A DNA stretch of 64,000 nucleotides from Raphanus sativus (Eukaryota > Streptophyta > Magnoliopsida > Brassicales > Brassicaceae), in assembly GCF_000801105.2 (NCBI RefSeq), contig NC_079514.1, positions 31,421,075 through 31,485,074 of the forward strand. Direction: 5' to 3'. The first letter of the stretch is position 1; each line of letters opens with the position of its first letter. Position numbers and translations under genes: made by a program. Positions 45,746 to 57,760 of the stretch are shown piece by piece. Below the pieces are notes generated by a model. The model saw only the letters and a program-made list of their open reading frames with translations, had not been told where the DNA came from and made no database searches.

Positions 45746-47930
45746 TATAGGGATTCACTTTCTTTTATCACAAAAATCTCAGATAATGCTCGTAAGTTTC
45801 CTTTAATAGTTTCCTTTTAATGTTTCTTATATAAATCTTTTTTTTTTTAGGTTTACATTATAGGTTTGGATTTCTAAACTGTTTTGGATATATAATATTA
45901 TTAATAAAATATGATATAATGATGAATAATTGTTTTTCTCAACTAACAGTACAAACAATTTATTTTTATTAAAATATACAACTTGATTTATTTTAGCTTA
46001 AATTTCAGAAAGAAGAAGCATAATGTAACAAATTGATTGCTATTAAGCTAATGACATGAAATAATATATAGGGGGAACATGCCGCCCAATACTTGAATCT
46101 TTTTGAAACTTGAAGTTTCTTTGTGTGCTAAGTCATGATTAGTAGTATTATTTAGTTGTATTATGGTGGTTGTTCTTATAATTTGTTATCGCGGCTAATA
46201 ATGTCATTGCCCATTGGATTTGACATCACTTTGTTAAATATAGCACGATTGCAAAATAAATTGAAAAAATATACTATATAAAACTACGATGGATCTTCAT
46301 TCAAAGTGCTATTTTCAGTCCTTTTGATTTTTTCCTCCACAATGAATCTGTTTTAAATACAAGAAAACACATGTGAGCTTCTCCGTTTCTGTTGCACAAA
46401 AAAAAAGCTTCTCCGTTTCTTCTTCTTTATTTTCCGAATAAATGGGATTCAACCAAATTACCAATTATGCTTAAAAGGTATTTGCCTGAAGAGGTGCCTT
46501 ACTAGCTAGGATAATATTATCTGAATATAGGGGAAAATGAATTGTTACGGAAGAAATGCATATATAGTTGATTGATTGTTATATCTAAACTTTACTAAAT
46601 TACATTATGTCTGAGTAAACAACGTGTTATGTTTACTGATTTCTAAAGTTTAACGTTAAACTGATAATTATATGATTACTAGGGTTGTTCATCATATTCT
46701 ACATCAGGATTGTTTATCTTACTAACCATAGTATCTAATTAGAGCTTAGAATTATAAGATAAATGTGAGGCACATGAGTGTAATCAATTGCATGAACATA
46801 ATCAATCTTAATTATGAGAGTTTGTTTATTATTTAGTGGAACATGATAGAATATAATCTAATATCTGTCTGAATCACTGAATCTCCAAGGAGAGTTGATT
46901 TTTGATAGAATTAGGTGTTTAATAATTTTTGTCTTTCAGCGAAAGCTGGATAATTTACTTTTGAATTCGAGTTCGAGGATTTTTCTCAACAAACCCTTGA
47001 CACCTATTGATCACAGTTTTTAATCACATGTTTGATTCCCCTTAGTTTAATGCCTTCTAATATGTCAAACAACCGATCTATTCATTGTTTTTATCATTCT
47101 GACTTAGCTTAGAACAACAAGTCTATTACTTGATCTCCAGTCTCTGTAGATTCGATCATTAAGTACTATAATAGTCTTCTTATTTGAAAGAGAAATTTAA
47201 AGATTAATTTGGACATATTAATTATCACTGGAAAGTGGAATCATGTTGACAAAACAAAGGAATCCAACAAACACCGAACACACACTACGATTGATAACCA
47301 GCATACAGTTTTTTCATACCCATGATCTATAGAACAACCTGTGACTACAGCTCAACCCAAATTTTGGAGAGGCACCAAAACCCAAGAGAATAGGATTGAA
47401 AGATTCAGAGGGTCAGCAACAAACAGAGAAGATCCACAACTAGCAGACAGTGAATCTTCAGCTAGTGATCGAACTTAAAGCTTAATAATCCAAAAAAATT
47501 GTTCTATGTATAGGAGAGAGAGTCGAAAGATGGTTTCTCGAATAGACTCATGGGTCGGAAGATGAAATAAAATGAATTAGATTAAAAATTAATAGGATTT
47601 AGAGAGTTTACCTTTAGTTTCTTATTTTTATTTCTAAATATAAAAGTAACTATATTTTGAAAGTATAAATTCAGGGGTTTAATTGGATTTTCATTTATCA
47701 TTATACTAAATAGACAACATTACAAATGAATTATCTCATTAGGACAATAGTAGTGAATTTTTGTTCTGTTTCTGATTTTCCATCATTATTTTATAAAAAT
47801 TTTGAATCCAAAAATATATACGGTAGAATAAAGTATATTTACATATTTTTAACGCTGATTTATTGTGACATTACAACTATGAGAAATATTACATTAGACG
47901 ATTCGACACTAACAATACTATCTGCCTTAT
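45746..47930. other. Intergenic, possible decayed elements
   Basis: No gene with recognisable protein. 46660-47200 is less AT-rich and might be a decayed LTR element, without demonstrable ends. 47260-47480 is moderately GC-rich with no open frame. A small plus-strand frame at 47726-47932 has no recognised content. Confidence 0.4.
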
Positions 47931-48177
47931 AAAATCTACACCTAACTGCATCATCTGAACCGTCCTATGAGAATCCATTCCTGACCAGATTTACTTAAAA
48001 CCATGTTAAAAATCTCTTATACGTTTTTCTTCCATAGTTTGCATTAATAAATTACTTTTTCCGGGACTTGAAATCTGGATTTTCTGTAATCTGCAAGAAA
48101 TTGCTTAGTCTGAGATTCGAACCCCAGACCTGGGTGTAGAAGCCTTTAGACCTTAACCACTAGATTACGGTGCTTCC
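47931..48177 (-). repeat. tRNA-derived SINE-like unit
   Basis: On the minus strand an A box (TAATCTAGTGGTTAAGG, 48167-48151) and a B box (GGTTCGAATCTC, 48123-48112) lie 28 bp apart, as in a tRNA gene, with a head starting near 48177 (GAAGCACCG). The segment between does not fold into an intact tRNA, so a tRNA-derived SINE head is more likely than a tRNA gene. The 3' end near 47.93 kb is uncertain. Confidence 0.55.
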
Positions 48178-48892
48178 AAAATATTTTAAATTCAGTAGAA
48201 CGGAGGTGTCGAACATGGGTTCAAAGCACAACTAACCATAAACTCAACCACTGTTCCAAACCAGATCTTTTAAAATGTTTTTACATCTTTATGTTGCAAT
48301 ATTAGTCTTCAAGTGATTAATTTTAAGGACTACAATAGTTCACCCGTGGACTTAATTAAAGTCACTTAAAGCTTTATAAATTGTAAAGCTTAGACGTTTA
48401 TTGCATTTTCAAAATCTGAGTATATTGGCAAAAGAAATCAGCTGCCTAGTGCCTTTGATGATTTCCATGAGATGTATATATATAACTAAAGGATTTTCTA
48501 TTAATCCATTTGTATATTGAGTGGGTCATTTGACTTGAGCAAAACACAAACGCAATAATTTCCAATGCTTTTCGTACAAGATGACCAAGATTCTCCATAT
48601 TAGGGATTATTAAATAACAATATAAATTCGTGACAAAGAGCATAACAAAATCAACGTTTAAGTCCACTAATCAAAATTCTTATAAAAATGACATTATATT
48701 AATAGAATCTTCTTTCCTGGGTCAAGTATCTAATTTGTGCATACGTTGAATTTACATTATTGAACTTCAACATTCACACAAAAAGGACACGTGACAAGCC
48801 ATTTTTAGTATATAAATTAAATACAATGCAGCTTATTAAAATTTACGTTCTTCTAAAAACTACCGGACGACCATAGTCTTATTAAAAGTCTT
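48178..48892. other. Downstream flank of the CCT gene
   Basis: The 3' UTR of the minus-strand CCT gene probably occupies the right end. A 73-codon minus frame at 48446-48667 is unrecognised and likely chance. Nothing else is seen. Confidence 0.45.
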
Positions 48893-50425
48893 TCACCAGA
48901 AAGAAGAGGAAAAATCAGAAGCTGCGTATTGCAAATGAGATTGTTGCACCACAAAGCTGCTCCCAAAAGCTTCGTTTTCCTCATGCAGCCCATCCAATTT
49001 CTGCACATCATTATTTTAGTAAATAAGAGACCCTTTCTAGTTAATTTACACACATTTTACAGTTACAGTTTAGTTACGATTTTCATTGTATTACTTTTTT
49101 TGGTATGACAAGAAGATCCGTTAAAACATATATGAAGTAAACTCTAAGCGTATATAATTTCTTTTCATATAGAGTACAAAAACATTTGCGTGCTAAATTC
49201 TAAATCCACAAGTTTTATCCACGTCTGATAATTCATCTAAATATTTTGTTTTAATCATCGACAATCTACATGTATTACCAAATTCAAACTTGTGTTATGA
49301 TACATGCATGCACATATATATATATATTCAACTATATGTATATGCACTATATTGTACAACGATTTTTTTTTTAACTTGGTTTTTTGACAAAAAAATATTC
49401 AAGTAAAAGACGACTAGTTTTAGAATATGAATTTACCCAAAGCTCGGTGTCTTCGTCTTCAGTGGTGGGGATTTCTACAATTTCGTCGTTGCGTGCGAAT
49501 CTGCCACGTATTCGAGGTCTACTGTCCGCCAACGTTTTCCTGCATGCATACTTTTTTCCAAATGAAAGAAAAAAAGAGAGTTACTAATCATAATTAAAAG
49601 CTTTCAAAATTTGGGGAAATGTAATAAGAAAGTTTACCTTTATAGTTTTGGTAAAGTTTCTCTGGTTACGTTTAGCTCTGTACTTTGAGATCTTCTCTTT
49701 ACGTTCCTCAGCACTGTAACGTCCCACCTTCAAGTTCGGCGCGTCTGGAAACGGCTCCGATGATCTCTGCTCAACAACATTCTTTCTTGTGTTCTGTTAA
49801 AAAAAGAGAGAATCAAAAATTAAAACATTTAGCAAAATTACACCAAAAGCAAGAAACAGAGCAACAAAACAGAGACCTGCAAATCTCCTGTGCTGTAGAC
49901 TCGTCGCATCATCTGACCGGAGAAGAAGTCGTTTTCCGGGGAGTTCAATGTATTGTAATGGAGATTTAAAGAATCCATTATCTGAACGCTGCTGAACGGA
50001 ATCTGATTCGGTTTTCCGTCGACGGAGTTGGTGCTAAAGCTTCTCTGCATATACCTTCCTGCATTCTCTATTGCACTGTAGCTTCTCGCCATTGATGCAA
50101 CCGTTTCCGTTTGATTATGACCGGAGCCGCCGTAATACTGCTCTGTTTTGACGGCGTCCGAGAAATTTGGATACAGTCCGGTGGGAGTTTGATGAGAGAG
50201 AGTTAGGGTTCCAAGAAGGTCGCTTGGAGGAGATGAAGAGAGGATGTGAGGGGTGAAATGGTCAAACATGTTGAGAGATTCATCAACAGAGTAGAGTTCG
50301 TTGTTGCAGAACAAATCTGTTGTTGTTGTTGTGTCTGAAGAGAACATTTCTGGACTAGAGTTTCGAAAGATTGAGGAAGAAGATGAAGAAGAACCATCAA
50401 AGATGTAAAGATCCGAAGAAGCCAT
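48893..50425 (-). CDS. CCT-motif transcriptional regulator (4 exons)
   Basis: Exons: 50425-49877, 49793-49638, 49550-49437, 49000-48893; 927 nt, 308 aa, close to Arabidopsis At5g41380. The CCT domain, crossing exons 2 and 3, reads RYSAEERKEKISKYRAKRNQ, then NFTKTIKYACRKTLADSRPRIRGRFARNDE. CCT domains (CONSTANS, CO-like, TOC1) bind DNA with NF-Y partners and direct nuclear localisation. There is no B-box or response-regulator domain, so it belongs to the CCT-only (CMF) group. The N-terminus is Ser/Thr-rich with MFSSDTTTTTDLF. It ends SDFSSSFW. The particular role of this gene is not known to me. Confidence 0.94.
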
Positions 50426-51277
50426 TTTGAAACTGATGAAGTGAAAGACTATTTATGTTCTCTTCTGATGGGTTTCTCTGTTTTAGAACCAAGACATGAC
50501 AGGTTAAGTATCTTTTGTCTGGTGAGTGACAATGTATTTATAACGGCGGAAACATCAATTAATTTCACTAACATGTCCTTATGTTTATATAATTGCGGAT
50601 TTTTTTCTCATAAAGTTTTGTATTCTTACATTTCTAACCAGAATGTTTACATTCAAATAGTTTAATTCAAACCAACTTGGTCTTTCTGTCTTTTTGATTG
50701 TATGATGTGAGCAAAAGCTCCTTTTGTTGTTATATTACTATTCAAATCTTACGTTTCTAGAATCTAATTCCGTCATTGGCATAGCTGTTGAAAATGCATT
50801 TTTTGATTATATAATTATTTTTGAGGTGTAGTTGGGAATATTCGCGCGGCTTTACTACCAACATTGTGCTTGTTTGCAGTTAATATTTTTTAAATAAAAA
50901 ATTATATTATCAGATTACAGATGAATTATCAGATCATTCATGTTACCCGATACAAATGTACATGAAAGTTAGCAGGACGAAAAATAAGATTTTCAACCTA
51001 TCATAGTATAAGAGTGTTTACTAGTACTTATTTGCAGTGTCCCTGTAAAAAGGTCGAACTAAATGTAAATTTAATACACTTGAGCTAATGTTGCTCGGTA
51101 CGTATAAGCAGTACTATATAAGAAAACTATTGCTTTTTATATAAAATCATCTTTAATAGTGTTCCTTTTTCAATATCTACAACTTTAAACCGTGTTGCAT
51201 AATAACGCGTTTGATTACAAGCTCATTTTCGAATCAGTACTTTTGAAGCTGATTGTTAATTGTGTGCATCGATTATA
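50426..51277. promoter_or_regulatory. Promoter region of the CCT gene
   Basis: Upstream of the minus-strand start at 50425. Pyrimidine/purine-rich leader-like sequence is followed by AT-rich DNA. I cannot name a TATA box or specific sites with confidence. A Stowaway-like MITE lies 850 bp upstream. Confidence 0.35.
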
Positions 51278-51510
51278 CTCCCCTCATATTAATTGTCGTT
51301 TTAGACTTTTAACACACATATTAAGAAATCATTTAATTTTGCATATTTTCAATATAAACATCATTATCCATATACCTACTTATATTTTAACCAATTGAAA
51401 AATACACAAGAGATTAAGGTTAATAAATTATGCAATAAAATACTAAAACGATACTTATTTTGCAACGAAAATTTTTCTTTACAACGACATTTAATATGAA
51501 ACAGAGGGAG
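51278..51510. repeat. Stowaway-like MITE upstream of the CCT gene
   Basis: 233 bp, left CTCCCCTCATATTAATTGTC, right AATATGAAACAGAGGGAG, TA on both sides. It is the same subfamily as 44353-44581 but inserted the other way round. Confidence 0.82.
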
Positions 51511-51756
51511 TATAATTCTAAGAACTTTAATTTGATTTGGGCTACGTATTTCTACCTCTTACAAACATAAGTTGGTTTAGCAAGAAAATAATGTGTTTAA
51601 CAATTTTTCAATGTTGTCTTGTTAATAAGTTGAATACTATCTCATCTTGTTTTGAGAAAAACAAAGTTCGTCTTGTTTGATAATTTGGTTTACCCGAAGA
51701 AACTCCGGTTTAAGTATAACCGCACATTTTTTGACAGCATACGTACCCATGTAAAA

Positions 51757-51820
51757 AGGGTGTCACATGAATATTTACCTTTCTGAAAAGGGTGTCACAT
51801 GAATATTTACCTTTCTGAAA
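51757..51820. repeat. 32-bp tandem pair
   Basis: The unit GGGTGTCACATGAATATTTA CCTTTCTGAAAA occurs twice head to tail. It lies about 400 bp before the PLAC8 start. The flanks look unique. Confidence 0.85.
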
Positions 51821-52196
51821 ATTCGGCATTTCCAATGGGTCAAAGAGTTTTAATTCAACCAATAAAATCTCAAGCAGAGCGAAATTTAAGTTTAGACAAT
51901 AAGTCTTAATAACTGTCGTTTTGAAAAATTTCAAACAGGAAAAAAAGGAAAAGAGGAGAGAAGAAGTTTGTAAATTTTCTACGTTTGTTTCCAAAATTAT
52001 TGGATGTGCTTGATATTGTAAATCTACGCGTGAAAGGCTGGCTAACTTGTTTTTGTTACCATTTTCTAATTTGCAGTTTCTGTAGAAATTTTATATTTTG
52101 TTTTGTGGGTAATCTTGAATCCGAGTGTCTGTCTATAAACCAGGTTTTGTATTGAAGAGATTCGTGTGTTTTTGGTTAGTGGTTATTTGAAAAATC

Positions 52197-54068
52197 ATGG
52201 GAAGGTCTCAAGATAAGCTTGAAAAGATGCAGCTCCGGCAGAGTTACCGGAACTTATGGCAGTCCGATCTCATGAGCACCGTGACGGCCGATACCCCATG
52301 TGATTATCTCTCTCTATATATCATTTATTTTTTCAAAACGTTTATGTTTTTGATCAGCTTTTTTCGTTTCTTTTTCTTGATTTGGTTTCTGCAGATTGTT
52401 GCTTCTCGTGTTTGTGGTAAGTGGTTCTTGTTCATCTCTTAGGTGATATATTTTATCAGCTTCTTGTTGTCATTCAAATGATGAGCTGTTTTTTATTATT
52501 AAATGATACAGTTGTTACTCCTTGTAGTAGGTGAATATACAATGGTATTTGTCACTGAATGATTTTATTTTTGGTTCACTGCCTAAATCTGTCGTTTATT
52601 CTGATTGTAGTGGACCTTGTGTTTCATACTTACTTCGAAAGAGAGCACTTTACAATGACATGTCAAGGTATTGAATTCTACTTTCTGTACAAAGATGACC
52701 AGTTTGTGAAATGATTTGTTTTCTCTTAAATTCTACTGTCTTGTTCTGTTCTGTGAAGGTACACTTGTTGTGGTGGGTACATGCCTTGTAGTGGTAAGTG
52801 TGGAGAAAGCAAATGCCCTCAATTTTGTCTTGCCACTGAGGTTAGCCTTTAATATGCAATTTTGAGTTTCAAGTTTGTGAAAGATGACTTGTGGAATTTG
52901 CAATCTGCTTTTACTTTGATATTTTTGATGATCTTTCCCCCAATTTTGTGGTTTATGATAACAAGAATGATTCACTATAGCATATTGTGAAATTAGTCAA
53001 AATGAGCATGACCTAGCAGTTTATTTTGGTTTCTGATATTCTATAGGTTTGCTGCTTGTTGTTCTAGTGTCGTGTGATAGATCTTTCTTTGATTTAGTTG
53101 TTAACATTTTACTGTTTATGGGAACCTGAACAGTGAGTTTTTCTTTTTAATGATCTTGACATGGTTGAGGAATGTTTTCAGGTTTTCTTGTGTTTTGGAA
53201 ACTCTGTAGCATCTACTCGCTTTATGCTGCAAGATGAATTCAACATCCACACAACACAATGCGACAATTGCATTATTGTACTAGTCACCTCTCTCTCTCT
53301 CCTTTCTGTTCACTTCCCTGAGTACACATATTTTTACATCTTCTTCGCCTTTTTTGCAGGGATTTATGTTCTGCCTCAACCAAATCGCTTGCATTTTCTC
53401 TCTTGTCGCCTGCATTGTTGGAAGTGACGAACTCTCTGAAGCTTCTCAGCTTCTTTCTTGCTTGGCTGATATGGTTTATTGCACGTATGTATAATCTCAT
53501 TAATTTTCCATGTCCCTCTGCTCGTTTTGGCTACTTCAAATTTAGCCAAACGACTCATTATTAATGGAGTTTCTTATTAATGTTGGCAATTGTATGTTTA
53601 CCTAATACATTCTTATCCTTGCTGATTCTTTACTCTGGTCTTGTTTTTTCTTGCAGGGTCTGCGCGTGTATGCAGGTAGAATCAATTTATTTCACATATT
53701 TTTACAGTATATATGACCAAAACCCGATCTCTTCTCTTTGCTTGCAGACACAACACAAGATCGAGATGGACAAAAGAGACGGTGTCCTTGGTACTCAACC
53801 AATGTCAGTGCCACCGGCTCAGCAAATGTCTCGCATTGATCAACCGATCCCTCCCTATGCCGGTTACCCTCCAGCCTCTGGCTATCCCCAGCCTTACTAT
53901 CCACCTCCCGGACATGGTTACCCTCCTATGCCAGGCTATCCACCTCCCGGACATGGTTACCCTCCTGCTCCAGGCTATCCACCTCCCGGTCATGGTTACC
54001 CTCCTGCGCCAGGCTATCCACCTCCCGGTCATGGTTACCCTCCTGCACCGGACTATCCCTCAAAGTGA
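52197..54068 (+). CDS. PLAC8-family Cys-rich protein with Gly-Tyr-Pro repeat tail (8 exons)
   Basis: Exons: 52197-52299, 52395-52416, 52611-52667, 52759-52840, 53182-53277, 53360-53484, 53657-53675, 53748-54068. The PLAC8 (Cys-rich) region includes YCCFSCLCGPCVSYLLRKRA, then RYTCCGGYMPCSGKCGESKC and FCLNQIACIFSLVACIVGSD, the last hydrophobic enough to associate with membrane. Some PLAC8 proteins affect cadmium resistance or organ size, but this branch (At5g41390-like) has no firm role that I know. The C-terminus has four near-identical GYPPPGHGYPPAP-type units after a Met-Asp-Lys-Arg segment, like the XYPPX tails of annexin- and rhodopsin-type proteins. All phases agree across small exons of 22 and 19 nt. 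Confidence 0.92.
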
Positions 54069-56049
54069 GAATCTTACCGAAACAGAAATCTAAATTTTCA
54101 AATTCTCGTTGTAATATCATCTTTTAAACCGGTCTGCAGAACTTTTATATTGCTGAGATATTGTCCTGTCCCGTTGTATGTTATATGATTATTTTGAAAT
54201 ATTTTTGCTGTTTGGTTTAGGCCCAGAAAGCTTCTATATACCGTCCGGTTTGTTGTCTCATCGGTTTCTGTTCTCGTCTTAACTATTGAACCATTAACCC
54301 TCGAAAACAGTTTACGTAGTTATTTACTTCGTTCACTTTGGTTGTGTATGAGTGTATCTATGTTTAAGTTCGTGACTGGTAATTTGTAGAGTAAAAGGGA
54401 GAAATACAAACAGTAAAAATCAGAGGAAAAATTAAAATGGGAAAGTGGTAATCGTACCAGTTATCACACTCGTGAAACTAGAAAGAGTGTATGTTTTACT
54501 CTATTAAATTTTTTAAACAGTAATAAGAGTAAATGAAAAAAATATGTTTCACTTGATTAGTAAACTTTTAGAGTAATTAAGAGTGATAAAATTTCACCAC
54601 TACAATTTGCGCTAATAGTTTAGTCATAGTGTAAATTTATAAGGGAAGAGTTGGCAAAATGCACCAAATTATTTAATATTTAGACCCAAAAATGTAACAT
54701 ATTAAGAATAAATTTGTCCATGTATATTTTTGTATCAACTTATCAATAGTAGACATAATTATCTTTATATTAATGAAAACAATTATCAAAATTGTAGATA
54801 ATTCAGAAAATATGTTTTTAAATAAAATCATTTGAATTTTTAACATGTTTAATTATACAAAAACTAAAATCATATGAGTTGGCTGATCTTGCTTTTTAGA
54901 ATATATATTATAACCATTTTATAAGGATAAAATGTATATTCCAATGTTCTTTCTATGTTTTATAGATGTTATTATACATATTGTAAAGTTTTCTTTATAA
55001 TTTATCAAAATACAGAATATATCAACTTTTATTCTAACCTTGTTTTTTTGTCAATTATAACATGCAGTACATATTGTAGGTATTGCATTGTATTTTTTAA
55101 AAAAGATAGAAACCGTTAACCTATGTTTTATCTTTTACTTCACCATCTATCTAAAACAAAACAACTAGTTTTATGTGTATTCTATGTTTTAACCGGGTTA
55201 TAATTTAGAGAAATTGCATGCTTTACACACAACTTATCTCATAATTAACTCAATATCCTAAATCCCTCTCCATGGCACTTTGATTTATAGTCACCAAAGT
55301 TGTCCCATCATGTGGACTTACCTAATTTCATAATTGTTTTTGGATTTTCAGCAAATTGACTCTATAATTTATGTTATAGCCATATGTCACTGTTCTACCT
55401 AATTTAGAACATGTACTTTATACTTTCCGTTATTCTTAAATCTGAGAAAATAGAAAAACAAGTGTTACTGATTTATTCAAAATTATATGTGCAGGTTCTA
55501 ACAATCTCATATCTAGATTAATAAAAAGTACATAGTTCTTCTTTTGTTAATTTTTATGTAACATATATAAGGTAATTAACATTTATATTTGTCTCATATA
55601 CAATTTAAAAGTTATAGTTAAAGCTTTTGTTATGTTATTTATTTATATCTAAAGAACACTTATATATTTCAAAAGGTTTGATCGATGTGATAGTTTTATA
55701 TTTTACTTTTATTAATTTATTATTTTATTTAAATTTTATATGTTTCACGTTTATTATGATTTTTTTTTATAAAATAAAATAAGAAATTAAATTATATTTT
55801 GATGAATATTTTTTTACCTTTTTACTATTTTAATAAATATAGAATTGACTATATATTATAAAATATTAAAAGTATTGTATAAATTACATAAATTATTATT
55901 TTAGTAAATAAATAAAACACAAACCATTTACATGTTTAACTATTAAACATACATCAGTAATTTATTCTCTGTTAACAAAGTACTACAAAGAATATATTGA
56001 AATTAAATAGAACATTCTCACAAATATACTATTTTATAGAGATGAAGAG

Positions 56050-56086
<37 letters not shown>

Positions 56087-57380
56087 TGCTAATAAAGAAA
56101 TCTTTCAAAATTTTAAATTTCGATTTAGCAGAAATTTCAGGTTTCAAAATAAATTTATAAAATAAACATCAAAGATGTTGGTTGCAATCCTTCGTTGTTG
56201 AACGAATATTATATTAACTTCGAAACAATAATGGCCCCTATAATCATTTATTTACGAGAAACTTTTTTAAAACATGTAACTGTGGGAACATTTATTTATT
56301 TCTACATAAATATTTTCATTAAATCCAAAACATTAAAAAAATATATTAAAAAATAGGCTGCACCAAAAAGATCATATTTACAAAATTCATATAAATACAT
56401 GTTTAAAATATTAATCAAGTACAAATGGGTTGAACAAGCATATACAATATTTTTTCATAAAAATGTACTAATACGAAATAAGTTAACATATATTATTTCA
56501 TTTTATTTTATAAAATTAAAATATAAATTAATATAATACATGTTAACTTTGGAATATTTTTATCAAAATTAAAATATTATATTTTTTAATCTCACATCAT
56601 AAACGGGTTAGATTTGCATAATATATTCCAAATATTTTTCACAAAACACAATAGGTAAATATATTATACATCACAAAATAAAATTTCACCATTTATTTAT
56701 AAATTTAAGATCGAACACTAAAATATGCAATTAATATTAAAATTTTAATATTTTCTCTAATCTGAATTTAAATGATTTTAACTAAATTATCATATACTGT
56801 AGCGCACTATACAAACAAATAAATAAATTTTCTAACTTCACAACATATATAAATAATATATGGAATTATAATTTCATTTAATACAAAATAATGTTTTTAT
56901 AAAGCACTGATCAAAATCTAGTTATATTTATGATATCCATAATTATTAGTATATTTAAAATATTTTCATTTCTAAAACTAAAATTAATAACATATCAATT
57001 TATAATCATATGTTTACCGAAATAATCTTACTGTGTAATGATAAGAGTCAAAACAGATCCTATAACAATTAAAAGACTCTCTTTGTAGGATGTATAACAA
57101 TTAATCCACAAAATGTACATTTTATATCACTTATGTATCAAATAGGATGCTGCAACAGCTACTCCCGACACACATATCTCCTCTCAAAACCATATGAATT
57201 CTCTGAATTATCAGGCGCAAATCCCTTATAGTTACATTTTTCTTTCTTACATCGTTGATATCTATTGATTTTGATGAGTTTTAGATTCATATTTTACTTT
57301 ATCATGATCCTTTTAGGTTGCATTTGCATATCATATGGGTTGGAATGCACATTTGGAATATGGTCAATTTGAGAAGACAT
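54069..57380. other. AT-rich intergenic DNA
   Basis: The first 150 bp likely hold the PLAC8 3' UTR. The rest is AT-rich without open frames. A (TA)n microsatellite lies at 56048-56080. ATCAAAATCTAGTT at 56909-56922 resembles a Helitron 3' tip but has no hairpin. 54480-54600 shows short inverted words (ACTCTATTAAA / TTTAGAGTAATT) suggestive of a small MITE. Confidence 0.5.
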
Positions 57381-57760
57381 ATTTTCAATCATAAATATCT
57401 GGGGTAAAGGTAGAAGAAGACGAGAATTCGGGGATCAAGATTGCAATTTTGGACGAGAGATCCCTGATGGAGCAAAGTGGCAGAGATGGAGACTTGACGC
57501 ACCATGGATGAAGCTTGGTTGCTATGAAGCTTCGCAGAGGTGAGGGATGATTTTCATGGCTTGGTTCGAGCTTGGACGATGGCCACGACCAGAGATTTTG
57601 ATGCCACCGCAGTAAAAACTTGGTGAGAGGAAGAAGACGAAGTCGGAGCTTGAGCAATCTGAGCGGCTTGACGTAGCGTGTTGTTTGGCCGCGAGATCCA
57701 TAAGTCCCTGTTTTATATCAACATGCTACATCGAAAGCCACTACGGACGCGATTTTGAGA
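57381..57760. other. GC-richer island of unknown nature
   Basis: Clearly higher in G+C than both flanks, with purine-rich words (GAAGAAGACGA, GGAAGAAGACG). A 90-codon minus-strand frame (57657-57385) is open but carries no motif I know; the other frames have stops. It could be a piece of a retrotransposon or a captured gene fragment. Confidence 0.3.

Noticed and set aside
46660..47220. LTR of a gypsy element
   Set aside because: Composition suggests a retroelement, but neither TG..CA ends, a second LTR nor a primer-binding site could be shown.
48112..48177. Possible nuclear tRNA gene
   Set aside because: A and B boxes are present, but the arms between do not pair as a tRNA and there is no matching acceptor stem; a SINE head fits better.
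53713..54093. Alternative frames with repeats over the PLAC8 tail (both strands)
   Set aside because: The repeated DNA makes all frames repetitive; only the GYPPPGHGY frame continues the PLAC8 exons.
56890..56925. Helitron 3' end at ATCAAAATCTAGTT
   Set aside because: CTAG-T and spacer are right, but no hairpin precedes it and no 5' end was found.
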